From Streptomyces orinoci (GTDB taxonomy: Bacteria; Actinomycetota; Actinomycetes; Streptomycetales; Streptomycetaceae), in NCBI RefSeq assembly GCF_003121295.1, contig NZ_PHNC01000003.1, forward strand, positions 1 to 64,000: a stretch of DNA of 64,000 bases, given 5' to 3'. The notes below the pieces were generated by a model that saw only the letters and a program-made list of their open reading frames with translations, did no database searches and was not told the origin of the DNA. Shown here piece by piece: positions 11,952 to 22,849 of this stretch (its first letter is position 1; each line of letters begins with the position of its first letter). The position numbers were made by a program, and so were the translations under genes.

Positions 11952-13352
11952 GTGAGAGGTGCCCCGACCATCCTGCATCTGGACATGGACGCTTTCTACG
12001 CTTCGGTGGAGCAGGCGGCCAAGCCCAGCCTGCGCGGAAAGCCGGTGGTGGTCGGCGGCATCGGCCCGCGCGGCGTGGTGGCCACCGCCTCGTATGAGGC
12101 CCGGGTGTTCGGAGTGCACTCCGCCATGTCCACCGCGCAGGCCAGACGGCTGTGCCCCAACGCCGCCTACCTCACCCCCCGGTTCTCGCTCTACCAGCAG
12201 ATCAGCGCCACCGTGATGGAGCTGCTGCGCGAACTGTCCCCGCTGGTGGAGCCGCTGAGCCTGGACGAGGCCTTTGTGGATCTGGAGGCGGGCGGCATCG
12301 AGCCCACCTCGGCGGCCGCCCGCGCGGTGGGCGAGCGGCTGCGCCGGGACATCAGGGCGGCGACCGGGCTCAGCGGGTCGGTGGGGCTGGCCGGGGCCAA
12401 GATGTTCGCCAAGATCGCCTCCGAGCAGGCCAAGCCGGACGGGCTGGTGATGGTCGAGCCCGGCACCGAGCTCGAACTGCTGGGGCCGATGCCGGTGCGG
12501 ACCATCCCCGGCGTGGGCCCGGCCACCGCCGAGGTGCTGCGCAAGGCCGGCATCCACACCGTCGGCGAGACCGCCGAGGCGGGCGAGGCGGAGCTGGTGC
12601 GGCTGCTCGGCAAGGCGCATGGCGCCGGGCTGTACGCCCTGGCCACCGGGCACGACGACCGTCCCGTGGTGGCCGAGCGGGACGCCAAGTCCATCTCCGT
12701 GGAGGACACCTTCGAGGAGGACCTCACCGACCGCACCCGGGTGCAGCTGGAGCTGGCCCGGCTGGCCGACCGCTGCGTCCGGCGGCTGAGGGCCGCGGGC
12801 AGATCGGGCCGGACGGTCGTGATCAAGGTGCGGCGCTATGACTTCTCCACCCTGACCCGCTCGGAGACCCTGCGCGGCCCCACCGACGACCCGGCCGTGG
12901 TGCGGGAGGCGGCCATCCGGCTGCTGGACGCGGTGGACACCACCGCCGGGGTGCGGCTGCTGGGCGTGGGCGTCAGCGGCCTGGCCGACTACACCCAGGA
13001 GGACCTCTTCGCCCAGGCGGCGAGCGAGGCGGAGGCGGCGATACCGGAGCCCACGGAGCCAGAGGTTCCGGAGGGCGCCGCAGTGCCCCGCCCCCGCCGC
13101 TGGCTGCCGGGGCTGGATGTCCGGCACCAGGTCCATGGGGCCGGCTGGATCCAGGGCAGCGGGGTCGGCAGGGTCACCGTGCGCTTCGAGGAGCCCTGGT
13201 CGGAGCCGGGCCGGGTACGGACCTTCGCAGTGGACGACCCGGCGCTGGAGCCCGCCGACCCGCTGCCGCTGATCCGGCCCGCCGGCGGTCAGCCGGCCGG
13301 GGATCCGTCCCCGGACGGGCGGGAGGTGTCCACCGGCAGGTCGAGCCGGTAG
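11952..13352 (+). CDS. dinB: DNA polymerase IV (Y-family)
   Basis: A 466-residue Y-family translesion polymerase. The catalytic metal motifs are present: ILHLDMDAFYASVEQ at the start and LSLDEAFVDL near 107. YEARVFGVHSAM and the helix-hairpin-helix VRTIPGVGPATAEVLRKAG are also there. The little-finger domain and a C-terminal extension (from about 370) follow. That extension carries VHGAGWIQGSGVGRVTVRFE, a segment common in actinobacterial DinB and of unknown role; no clamp-binding motif was identified with certainty. GTG 11952 is the closest in-frame start to the conserved core. Its last 64 bases overlap the convergent PRC-barrel gene. Confidence 0.93.
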   Translation: MRGAPTILHLDMDAFYASVEQAAKPSLRGKPVVVGGIGPRGVVATASYEARVFGVHSAMSTAQARRLCPNAAYLTPRFSLYQQISATVMELLRELSPLVEPLSLDEAFVDLEAGGIEPTSAAARAVGERLRRDIRAATGLSGSVGLAGAKMFAKIASEQAKPDGLVMVEPGTELELLGPMPVRTIPGVGPATAEVLRKAGIHTVGETAEAGEAELVRLLGKAHGAGLYALATGHDDRPVVAERDAKSISVEDTFEEDLTDRTRVQLELARLADRCVRRLRAAGRSGRTVVIKVRRYDFSTLTRSETLRGPTDDPAVVREAAIRLLDAVDTTAGVRLLGVGVSGLADYTQEDLFAQAASEAEAAIPEPTEPEVPEGAAVPRPRRWLPGLDVRHQVHGAGWIQGSGVGRVTVRFEEPWSEPGRVRTFAVDDPALEPADPLPLIRPAGGQPAGDPSPDGREVSTGRSSR

Positions 13353-13645
13353 TGCTGGTAGAGCCGCAGCTCCTGCTCGGGGGAGAGATGGCGGCCGACG
13401 CCCAGGTCCGGGGCCTCCCTGATGAGGGCGCGCTCATAGGGAATGCGCAGGGTGTCACCGACCACCTCGCTCGGTTCCAGCGGTACAAAAGCGTCCCGGC
13501 CGAACAGGCCGGTGCGCACCGCCGCCCACTCCGGCTCCCCGGTCGCGTCGTCGAGGTAGACCTCGTCCACCGTGCCGATCCTCGTCCCGTGACGGTCGTA
13601 TGCCTTGCGGCCGATCAGGCTGCGGGGGTCGATGCCGGTCTGCAT
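13289..13645 (-). CDS. PRC-barrel domain protein
   Basis: A 118-residue protein. A PRC barrel at about 5-80 is recognisable from LIGRKAYDRHGTRIGTVDEV and WAAVRTGLFGRDAFVPL. The tail contains HLSPEQELRLYQHY, frequent in Streptomyces PRC-barrel proteins. Such proteins are often stress or RNA-associated, but no specific role can be assigned. ATG 13645 is chosen because GGGAGGAC lies 9 bases upstream. The 3' end overlaps dinB, which is convergent, by 64 bases. Confidence 0.85.
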   Translation of the reverse strand: MQTGIDPRSLIGRKAYDRHGTRIGTVDEVYLDDATGEPEWAAVRTGLFGRDAFVPLEPSEVVGDTLRIPYERALIREAPDLGVGRHLSPEQELRLYQHYRLDLPVDTSRPSGDGSPAG

Positions 13646-13812
13646 GAGTATGTGTCCTCCCATGAGTCACGCCTGCCCCCTGGGGTATCTCGGCGGACGC
13701 CGCAAACACCCCTGGACACCCCGAGAACCACAAAAAGCGACAAAGCGTTGTATGGCCACTTGGGAGATCCGGCTGCGCAGACCCGCTGGTAGGCTGGCGA
13801 TTGGCCGCAGAA

Positions 13813-14040
13813 CCCGTGCGGGAGAGTCCTTCGGAAGGGGCCTTGACGGCACCCACGGAGGCGCCGAAGGAGCAAATCCTCCCCGGAATCTCTCAGGCAC
13901 CCGTACCGCACGGACGAGGTCACTCTGGAAAGCAGGGCGGGCCCCGGCCAGGCACCATGCGGAGCCCCTCCTCACCGACGGTGAAAGCCGGGCGTGCTCA
14001 CGTCCGGTGAAGCTCTCAGGTTGAGATGACAGAGGGGGAG
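13813..14040 (+). promoter_or_regulatory. Tandem glycine riboswitch controlling gcvP
   Basis: Two consecutive glycine aptamers are visible. The first (13813 to about 13905) contains GGGAGAG, the conserved GCCGAAGGAGCAAATCCTCC core and CGGAATCTCTCAGGCACC. The second (about 13910-14037) begins ACTCTGGAAAGC and ends with TGAAGCTCTCAGGTTGAGAT and ACAGAGGGGGAG. A -10-like TAGGCT at 13790-13795 precedes it. It lies 64 bases before the gcvP start, so glycine should switch on glycine breakdown. An ATG at 14026 is inside the second aptamer and is not the gene start. Confidence 0.93.
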
Positions 14041-14103
14041 GCCGTCCGGGTACCCGCGCCGTGGTACCCCTCGCAGGTCGCAATGACCAGGAGGCCCCCG
14101 CAG

Positions 14104-16989
<2,886 letters not shown>

Positions 16990-17012
16990 TCCCCTGACAC
17001 CGGACACCCTTG

Positions 17013-17045
17013 GGGGCCGGCTCGGCGAAGCGCCGGGCCGGCCCC
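17013..17045 (+). terminator. Terminator hairpin after gcvP
   Basis: A 15-bp stem (17013-17027 with 17031-17045, arm GGGGCCGGCTCGGCG, one G-T wobble) with an AAG loop begins 23 bases after the gcvP stop. No U tract follows. Confidence 0.85.
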
Positions 17046-17050
17046 TGGTG

Positions 17051-17104
17051 TTGGTGCGGCGCCCCTTCTTGGTGCGGCCCCTGTTCTTGGTGTGGCCCCG
17101 GTTT
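17051..17104. repeat. Three tandem 18-bp direct repeats
   Basis: Three imperfect copies of an 18-base unit, TTGGTGCGGCSCCTKTTC in consensus, start at 17051, 17069 and 17087, directly after the gcvP terminator. Copies one and two differ at few positions; the third ends GGCCCCGGTTT. There is no spacer, so it is not a CRISPR array. Probably replication slippage in non-coding DNA. Confidence 0.7.
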
Positions 17105-17124
17105 CCGGAGTTGAGGTGATGCCG

Positions 17125-17331
17125 TCAGGCAGCGGTCATCACTTGCCCGGTGCCCAGCGGCCGGTGCGGAGCGATGATGCGTCCGTCCGGCAGCAGCTCA
17201 CCGGTGTCCTCGAAGCAGAGGACACCGTTGCACAGCAGGCTCCAGCCTTGCTGGGGGAAGTGCGCCACGAGCTGGGCGGCTTCCCGGTCGGCGGAGTCGG
17301 CTGACGGGCACGCGGGCTGGTGCTGGCACAT
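17125..17331 (-). CDS. DUF5999 family small protein
   Basis: A 68-residue protein with two N-terminal cysteines (MCQHQPACPSADS) and the strongly conserved core QGWSLLCNGVLCFEDTGELL. This is the short Streptomyces family DUF5999, whose function is unknown. The Cys/His-rich start could bind metal, but this is only a guess. ATG 17331 is chosen because the conserved family sequence begins exactly there; upstream in-frame sequence is low-complexity and not conserved-looking. Convergent with gcvP. Confidence 0.85.
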   Translation of the reverse strand: MCQHQPACPSADSADREAAQLVAHFPQQGWSLLCNGVLCFEDTGELLPDGRIIAPHRPLGTGQVMTAA

Positions 17332-17592
17332 GGGAGGGTTCTTTCGCTGGGATGTCGGTGATGCTGTCGCTGTGCTGCGGCTCGATGCGGTGGTCATGCC
17401 GCCCCCCGTTGCGATTCGTCTTGTGGTTCCCAGTCTTGCCCTACCGGCGTGATTCCGCAGGGATTTCACGTCAGCGGTCCTCACCCGGGGAAGACGCATC
17501 ACCCGTGCGGGCGGTTGCCCTCAACCACACTGTCCCTTCGGGGGGTTGTGCCCCCGCCACGGACTAGCCCGAGCGGGTGAGGACAGCGTCGG

Positions 17593-17620
17593 GCGCCCCG
17601 CGGCGGGTGCCACGGGGCGC
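17593..17620 (-). terminator. Hairpin downstream of the minus-strand gene at 17637
   Basis: An 8-bp G+C-only stem (GCGCCCCG at 17593-17600, CGGGGCGC at 17613-17620) with a 12-base loop lies 17 bases beyond the stop of the minus-strand gene. It is a plausible factor-independent terminator. Confidence 0.5.
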
Positions 17621-17636
17621 GGTTTCCGGTTGTCTC

Positions 17637-18227
17637 TCAGGCGGAGGTGCGCAGCAGTGGCGCGGGGGTGAGCCGGAGGGTGAGCACCGGCAGCAGATCG
17701 GCGAAGCGGTGCGGGCGGTGGGCGGCGATGCCCGGTGGTGCGGGGGCGAGTGGTACCAACAGGTCCCCGGGGGCGGGCAGTCCGGAGGCGGGGTCGGCGT
17801 TGAGGTCGCCGTGCAGCCAGAGGGTGAGCATATAGAGCCCGGGTACGGTCAGCAGCCGGGGCTGGTAGGGGGTGCTCAGTGACTCGGCCTGGCGCAGGGC
17901 CAGTTCGGTGGAGGCGACATAGGGTCCCTCGAAGAAGTGCGAGAAGGCCCAGCCATCGGGGGTCAGCATGCTCTCCCCGGCGGCCACCGCGCGGCCGTCC
18001 TCCTTCTTGATCAAAAAGCGCCAGCCGGTGAGGCGGGTACGGGGCGTGCTGCCGCCCGCCGCGCCCTGCTCCAACACATGGACGGGCAGCGGAAGTTCGC
18101 AGGTGAGCTGGGTCTGGGCGGACTTCAGGGCCGGGGTGCGGGTCTCGCGGACCGCGGTGGGGGAGCCGAGTGCGGTGACGATGCTGCGGAGGGCAGGCGC
18201 GGGGGCAGGGGGGAGATGCAGCGGCAT
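17637..18227 (-). CDS. Hypothetical protein, 196 residues
   Basis: I do not recognise this family. The protein is soluble, has no signal peptide or membrane segment, and begins MPLHLPPAPAPALRSIV. A predicted beta-rich middle contains TRLTGWRFLIKKEDGRAVAAG and WAFSHFFEGPYVAS. ATG 18227 has GTGAGAGG about 11 bases upstream. The coding call rests on strong third-position GC and a clean ribosome site. It stands alone, between a hairpin terminator and a 480-bp gap. Confidence 0.75.
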   Translation of the reverse strand: MPLHLPPAPAPALRSIVTALGSPTAVRETRTPALKSAQTQLTCELPLPVHVLEQGAAGGSTPRTRLTGWRFLIKKEDGRAVAAGESMLTPDGWAFSHFFEGPYVASTELALRQAESLSTPYQPRLLTVPGLYMLTLWLHGDLNADPASGLPAPGDLLVPLAPAPPGIAAHRPHRFADLLPVLTLRLTPAPLLRTSA

Positions 18228-18710
18228 GATGGGTCGCCTCTCACTTCGGAGACACGTTTGGTGCTGGGCAGGTGACGACGACGCTGTCGGCGTACGGGGT
18301 CAGAGGGGAGCCGGACCGACTGCCGGGGCGCCTACTCTCTGCCTCACCCCGGAGTTTATACGACAGGTGTTCACATGGTGTTTCGGCTAGCTGTCGCCGG
18401 CATTACCGGCAAGGGGAAATCCGGGCCGAGTGCGCGGCGGATTTCGGTGATTTCGTGCCCGGCGGGGACGCCTGACCTCAGATTCTTTCCCGTCAGCGGT
18501 AGGCCGAAACTCGTCGGTGTTTATCACCAGCGCAATGCGGCAGGCTCCCGATGCACCGTCATGCCATCGGAATGTGCCGGAGTGCACGCGGGTAAGAGCC
18601 TAGCGGCAATGCGCGGGGCGTGAGGCGTTTCGATCGCCCCGCCTGGGCATCATCGACCGTGACGAGAGCGGACGGCGCCGCGGGCGGCCCGCTTGAGGAA
18701 GGACGCTTCC
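18228..18710. other. Intergenic region without a recognised gene
   Basis: About 480 bases separate two divergent genes. GC is a little lower than in the neighbours, and short AT-containing stretches (GTTTATACGAC near 18354, GTGTTTATCACC near 18518) could belong to promoters. A short hairpin GCCGG-CATTA-CCGGC lies near 18395. No open frame here has a convincing start or codon pattern. Confidence 0.5.
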
Positions 18711-20213
18711 ATGGGTGAGAAGGTCGCGGCCGAGGGGTTCGACCTGGCCGACCGGCACCTCCACCGGGACAAGCTCCGGCAGTGTCTCCAGGCGCTGGCG
18801 CGGCTGCTGGAGGAGAAGCGTTTCGACCGGCCCCGCAATCTGGTGGGATTGGAGATCGAGCTGAATCTCGCGGGCTTCGACGGCATGCCGAGCATGATGA
18901 ATGCCGAGGTGCTGGAGCGTATTGCGAGTCACGATTTCCAGACCGAGCTCGGCCAGTTCAACCTTGAAGTGAACATTGTTCCGCACCGGTTGTCCGGCCG
19001 CGTTCTGGATCAGCTCGCCGAAGAGTTGCGCACCGGTCTCGCCTACGCCGACCGAAAGGCCCGCGAAGTCGGTTCCGGAATTGTCATGATCGGTATTCTG
19101 CCCACGATCACCCAGGAGCACCTGGTCCCCGCGAACTTCTCCGCCGCCGACCGCTACATGCTGCTCAACGAACAGGTGGTGGCCGCGCGTGGCGAGGACT
19201 TCGTCATCGACATCGCGGGAGTGGAGCGGCTGCGGTTCACCGCCGGTTCCATCTGCCCCGAAGCCGCCTGCACTTCGGTGCAGTTGCATCTTCAGGTGAC
19301 CCCGGGCCGGTTCGCCGCGGTGTGGAACGCGGCACAGGCCGTGGCGGCCGCGCAGATCGCGGTGGGCGCCAACTCCCCCTTCCTGTTCGGCCGGGAGCTG
19401 TGGCGGGAGTCCCGTCCGCCGTTGTTCGTCCAGTCCACCGACACCCGCCCGCCCGAACTCCAGGCGCAGGGCGTACGGCCGCGTACCTGGTTCGGGGAGC
19501 GCTGGATCGATTCGGCGTATGAGCTGTTCGAGGAGAATCTGCGCTACTTCCCGCCGCTGCTGCCCATCTCCGGGGACGAGGACCCGCTGCGGGTGCTGGA
19601 CGACGGCGGGGTGCCCTCGCTGGAGGAACTCACCCTGCACAATGGCACGGTCTACCGCTGGAACCGGCCGGTGTACGGGATCGCCGACGGGGTGCCCCAC
19701 TTGCGGGTGGAGAACCGGGTGCTGCCCGCCGGGCCCACGGTGACCGATGTGATGGCCAATACCGCCTTCTACTACGGCCTGGTCAGGGCGCTGGCCGAGG
19801 AGCCGCGGCCGGTGTGGACCCGGCTGCCGTTCGCCCTCGCCGCGCACAACTTCGACCTGGCCTGCCGCCATGGCATCGACGCGGTGCTGCACTGGCCCAA
19901 GGCCGGGCGCAATGGAACGCCGGTTCCGGTGCCGGCCGTCCGCCTGGTCTGCGAGGAGCTGCTGCCGCTGGCGGCCGCCGGGCTGGACGCCTGGGGTGTG
20001 GAGCCGGCCGACCGCGACCGCTATCTGGGCGTCATCGAGGGCCGCTGCCGACGAGGCGTCAATGGGGCGTCCTGGCAGGCCGCCACCTATCACCGGGCGC
20101 GGGCGCGGGGGCTGGACCGGGGCGGCGCACTGGCCGCCACCACGCGCCGCTACTGCGAGCTGATGCGCACCGGAGAGCCCGTACACACCTGGCCGCTGGG
20201 GATCACCGACTGA
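18711..20213 (+). CDS. Glutamate-cysteine ligase-like carboxylate-amine ligase
   Basis: A 500-residue protein resembling the glutamate-cysteine ligase superfamily. Residues about 40-55 (RNLVGLEIELNLAG) and 80-95 (TELGQFNLEVN) carry the acidic residues expected for ATP-metal binding. ICPEAACTSVQLHLQV and the alpha-helical C terminus with NGASWQ are also typical. Members join an amino acid's gamma-carboxylate to an amine. In Streptomyces the true substrate of this long group is not established, so I do not assign glutathione or ergothioneine synthesis. ATG 18711 is preceded by GAGGAAGGA. It is upstream of, and likely co-oriented with, the CPBP gene. Confidence 0.8.
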   Translation: MGEKVAAEGFDLADRHLHRDKLRQCLQALARLLEEKRFDRPRNLVGLEIELNLAGFDGMPSMMNAEVLERIASHDFQTELGQFNLEVNIVPHRLSGRVLDQLAEELRTGLAYADRKAREVGSGIVMIGILPTITQEHLVPANFSAADRYMLLNEQVVAARGEDFVIDIAGVERLRFTAGSICPEAACTSVQLHLQVTPGRFAAVWNAAQAVAAAQIAVGANSPFLFGRELWRESRPPLFVQSTDTRPPELQAQGVRPRTWFGERWIDSAYELFEENLRYFPPLLPISGDEDPLRVLDDGGVPSLEELTLHNGTVYRWNRPVYGIADGVPHLRVENRVLPAGPTVTDVMANTAFYYGLVRALAEEPRPVWTRLPFALAAHNFDLACRHGIDAVLHWPKAGRNGTPVPVPAVRLVCEELLPLAAAGLDAWGVEPADRDRYLGVIEGRCRRGVNGASWQAATYHRARARGLDRGGALAATTRRYCELMRTGEPVHTWPLGITD

Positions 20214-20266
20214 CGCCGCCCACCCCGCTGTCGTACCCGTCCCCGGTGGTGCGGCAAGCTGGTCCG

Positions 20267-21079
20267 GTGCGAAGCGACACCGACTCCCGGTCCGGATCCC
20301 AGGCCCTGCCGCCCGTCGGTACCGGGCTGTCGCGGCGGACGCTGGGCAGCGAGGCCCTGCTGGTGCTGGCCCTGTCCCTGGGGGCCAGTGCCGTCTCCGC
20401 TCTGATCAGCTTTGTGGGATCGGTCACCAAGCCCGGCGGGCTGAAGCATCAGGCGGCTCATCTCAATGCCTCGCACGCCCCCGGCCGGCCCTGGCTCGAC
20501 CTGGCCTGGCAGCTGTTCGGCATCGCCACCGCACTGGTCCCGGTCTTCCTGGTGGCCCATCTGCTGCTGCGCGAGGGCTCGGGCCTGCGGGCCATCGGCT
20601 TCGACCGCCGGCGGCCCGGCTTCGACCTGGGCCGGGGCGTCGCGCTGGCGGCCGTCATCGGCGGCACCGGGCTGCTGTTCTATCTCGGGGTGCGGGCCGC
20701 CGGATTCAATCTGACGGTGGTGCCCGAGTCGCTGCCGCCGGTGTGGTGGAAGTTCCCGGTGCTGATCGCCTCCGCGGTGCAGAACGCGGTGCTGGAAGAA
20801 GTGGTGGTGGTCGGCTATCTGCTGCGCAGACTGGGGCAGTTGGGCTGGTCCCCGGCGGCCGCGCTGGGGGCCAGCGCGGTGCTGCGCGGTTCGTACCACC
20901 TCTACCAGGGCATCGGCGGCCTGCTCGGCAATATGGCGATGGGCGTGGTCTTCGTCCTGCTCTACCGGCGGTGGGGGCGGGTCGGGCCGCTGGTCGCCGC
21001 GCATGCGCTGATCGACACGGTGGCCTTCATCGGCTACGCGCTGCTGGCCGGCAAGGTGGGCTGGCTGCCCACGGCCTGA
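20267..21079 (+). CDS. CPBP-family intramembrane metalloprotease
   Basis: About 270 residues with 6-8 predicted membrane helices. The CPBP (Abi/CAAX protease) motifs are recognisable: the glutamate pair in NAVLEEVVVVGYL, the histidine in SYHLYQGIGG, the asparagine in GNMAMGVVF and the histidine in LVAAHALIDTV. The family includes type II CAAX prenyl endopeptidases and bacteriocin-immunity proteins. The substrate here is unknown. Start choices are GTG 20267 (used) or GTG at 20246/20249; none has a strong ribosome site. It begins 53 bp after the ligase-like gene. Confidence 0.85.
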   Translation: MRSDTDSRSGSQALPPVGTGLSRRTLGSEALLVLALSLGASAVSALISFVGSVTKPGGLKHQAAHLNASHAPGRPWLDLAWQLFGIATALVPVFLVAHLLLREGSGLRAIGFDRRRPGFDLGRGVALAAVIGGTGLLFYLGVRAAGFNLTVVPESLPPVWWKFPVLIASAVQNAVLEEVVVVGYLLRRLGQLGWSPAAALGASAVLRGSYHLYQGIGGLLGNMAMGVVFVLLYRRWGRVGPLVAAHALIDTVAFIGYALLAGKVGWLPTA

Positions 21080-21110
21080 CCCGCGCCCCTACGGGCTGAC
21101 CCGGGCCTCC

Positions 21111-21926
21111 TCAGACCAGCAGCTCGCCCTCGATCACCGTGACCGCGGAGCCGGTCAGCAGGGTGCGCTCACCGCGCACTTCGGTACGTACCAGGCCGCC
21201 GCGCGCCGATGCCTGAAACCCCGTCAGCTCGGTCCGGCCGAGGCGGGCGGACCAGAAGGGGGCCAGCGCGGTGTGGGCGCTGCCGGTCACCGGGTCCTCG
21301 TCGATGCCGGCGTTGGGAAAGAAGCACCGCGAGACATAGTCATAGCCGCGGGACGGGTCCGCGGCCTCGGCGGTGGCGATGACGCCGCGGCGCGACTGCC
21401 GGGCGAGAGCCCGCAGATCCGGCGCCAGCCCGCGCACCGTCTGCTCGTCGGCCAGCTCCACCAGCAGATCACCGACGTGTTCGCTGGTGTGGTGGACGGT
21501 CAGCGGACGGGCGCCCAGAGCCCCGGCCACATCCTCGCCGGCCTCGGCCGGGGTGAGCGATGAGGTGGGGAAGTCCAGGGTGATGGGGCCGTCCGGGCGG
21601 GCGGTGGCGGCCAGTACGCCGCAGCGGGCGGCGAAGCGGACGGTGCCGGCGGTCCGGCCGGTGCGGTGCAGCACATGGGCGGTGGCCAGGGTGGCGTGAC
21701 CGCACATGTCCACCTCGATGGCCGGGGTGAACCAGCGCAGTGCCCAGTCGGCCCCGGAGGAGTCCGGCAGCGGGTGGGCGAAGGCGGTCTCGGAGAGATT
21801 GACCTCGGCGGCGATCTTCCGCAGCCGGTCGTCCTCGGGGAAGGGCCCGTCGTCCAGGAGTACGACTCCGGCCGGGTTGCCGGCGAAGGGGCGGTCGGTG
21901 AAGGCATCGACGATTCGGATACGCAT
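21111..21926 (-). CDS. PhzF-family isomerase/epimerase-like protein
   Basis: A 271-residue PhzF-family protein of standard length, with the two-lobed diaminopimelate-epimerase fold. The hallmark N terminus IVDAFTDRPFAGNPAGVV and the catalytic glutamate in AAEVNLSETAF are present. WFTPAIEVDMCGHATLA and the C-lobe motif EDPVTGSAH are also there. PhzF itself isomerises an intermediate of phenazine synthesis, but most family members are uncharacterised and no phenazine genes are nearby. The start at ATG 21926 matches the family N terminus. Convergent with the CPBP gene. Confidence 0.92.
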   Translation of the reverse strand: MRIRIVDAFTDRPFAGNPAGVVLLDDGPFPEDDRLRKIAAEVNLSETAFAHPLPDSSGADWALRWFTPAIEVDMCGHATLATAHVLHRTGRTAGTVRFAARCGVLAATARPDGPITLDFPTSSLTPAEAGEDVAGALGARPLTVHHTSEHVGDLLVELADEQTVRGLAPDLRALARQSRRGVIATAEAADPSRGYDYVSRCFFPNAGIDEDPVTGSAHTALAPFWSARLGRTELTGFQASARGGLVRTEVRGERTLLTGSAVTVIEGELLV

Positions 21927-22025
21927 GCCTGCACGCTAAGCAACGGGAGCCCTCGGCGGCAGGTGCCAATCGCCGGAGGGTGGACACGAATTGCGTGGGG
22001 AACCCTCTTGCCAGCCGATCGGTTC

Positions 22026-22061
22026 CGATATATCGTCGAACCATCGTGATGGATCGACGAT
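22026..22061. promoter_or_regulatory. PadR operator candidate: nested palindromes
   Basis: CGATATATCG (22026-22035) is a perfect palindrome. It overlaps a larger near-perfect inverted repeat, ATCGTCGAACCATC at 22032-22045 against GATGGATCGACGAT at 22048-22061 (13 of 14 pairs). The right arm touches the ribosome site of the PadR gene at 22075. TATATCG-type palindromes are typical PadR targets, so autorepression is likely. Confidence 0.75.
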
Positions 22062-22074
22062 GGAGGTAGTGACT

Positions 22075-22641
22075 ATGCACTCCCATGGGTATGAGCACCA
22101 CCGGTCCGACCGGCCGGGCTGGGGCGAGCGCGGCGGACGGCGGGCGTTCGGCCCGTTCGGTCCCCCCTTCGGGCGCGGCGGGCGCGGCGGCCCGGGCGGC
22201 CGGGCGCGGCGCGGCGATGTGCGCGCCTCGATCCTGGCCCTGCTGGCCGACGGTCCGATGCACGGCTACGAGATGATCCGCGAGATCGCCGACCGCAGCG
22301 GCGGCACCTGGCGGCCCAGCCCCGGCTCGGTCTACCCCACCCTCCAGCTGCTGGAGGACGAGGGCCTGATCACCAGCGCCAGTGAGGGCGGCAAGAAGCT
22401 GTTCACGCTGACCGAGGAGGGCCGGGCCGAGGCCGCCGCCGGGCCCAAGGCCCCCTGGCAGGAAGCCGGTCGCGCGGGCGACTGGGAGACCATGCAGGAG
22501 ATCCGGCAGGCGGGCGTCGGGCTGATGGAGGCCTTCAGCCAGGTCTGGCGGACCGGCAGCCCCGAGCAGCGGGAGAAGGCGCTCGCGGTGGTCAATGAGT
22601 CGCGCAAGAAGCTGTATCTGATCCTCGCCGAGGAGGGCTGA
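22075..22641 (+). CDS. PadR-family transcriptional regulator
   Basis: A 188-residue regulator. Residues 1-45 are His/Gly/Arg-rich (a likely disordered DNA- or metal-binding tail). Residues about 48-125 are a PadR winged helix with DVRASILALLADGPMHGYEM and the recognition segment PSPGSVYPTLQLLEDEG. A short C-terminal helical dimerisation region follows. ATG 22075 is chosen because GGAGG lies 9 bases upstream. The upstream in-frame ATG at 22060 would consume that site. The palindromic operator directly upstream suggests it represses itself; no transporter gene of the kind PadR proteins often control is adjacent. Confidence 0.9.
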   Translation: MHSHGYEHHRSDRPGWGERGGRRAFGPFGPPFGRGGRGGPGGRARRGDVRASILALLADGPMHGYEMIREIADRSGGTWRPSPGSVYPTLQLLEDEGLITSASEGGKKLFTLTEEGRAEAAAGPKAPWQEAGRAGDWETMQEIRQAGVGLMEAFSQVWRTGSPEQREKALAVVNESRKKLYLILAEEG

Positions 22642-22708
22642 GGGGCACCCCCCTCAGGCGCCTGGGCTCAACGCGCGGACGCCGCCGCCTGTTTGGCGGC
22701 GCCCGCGC
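22638..22708 (+). terminator. Two consecutive hairpins after the PadR gene
   Basis: CTGAGGGG-CACC-CCCCTCAG (22638-22657) is a perfect 8-bp stem that includes the stop codon. A second, longer hairpin (22673-22686 with 22695-22708, 14 positions with one mismatch) follows. Together they should end PadR transcription. Confidence 0.75.
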
Positions 22709-22849
22709 GCCCGGCGTCCCTGATGCCGGTGTTGGGGGTGGCTCCTTCTCAAGGATGACTGCTTGGGTCTCATGCCCGACTCGCGCGGTACAGGCGAATG
22801 GTCCCCGCCGGGGATGCGGGTGAGGGGCGGTGGCTGATGGGGTGGGAGG

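Noticed and set aside
14026..14103. Longer start for gcvP at ATG 14026
   Set aside because: It lies in the second glycine aptamer; the conserved protein begins at 14104 after a good ribosome site.
17051..17104. CRISPR-like repeat
   Set aside because: The copies are directly adjacent with no spacers.
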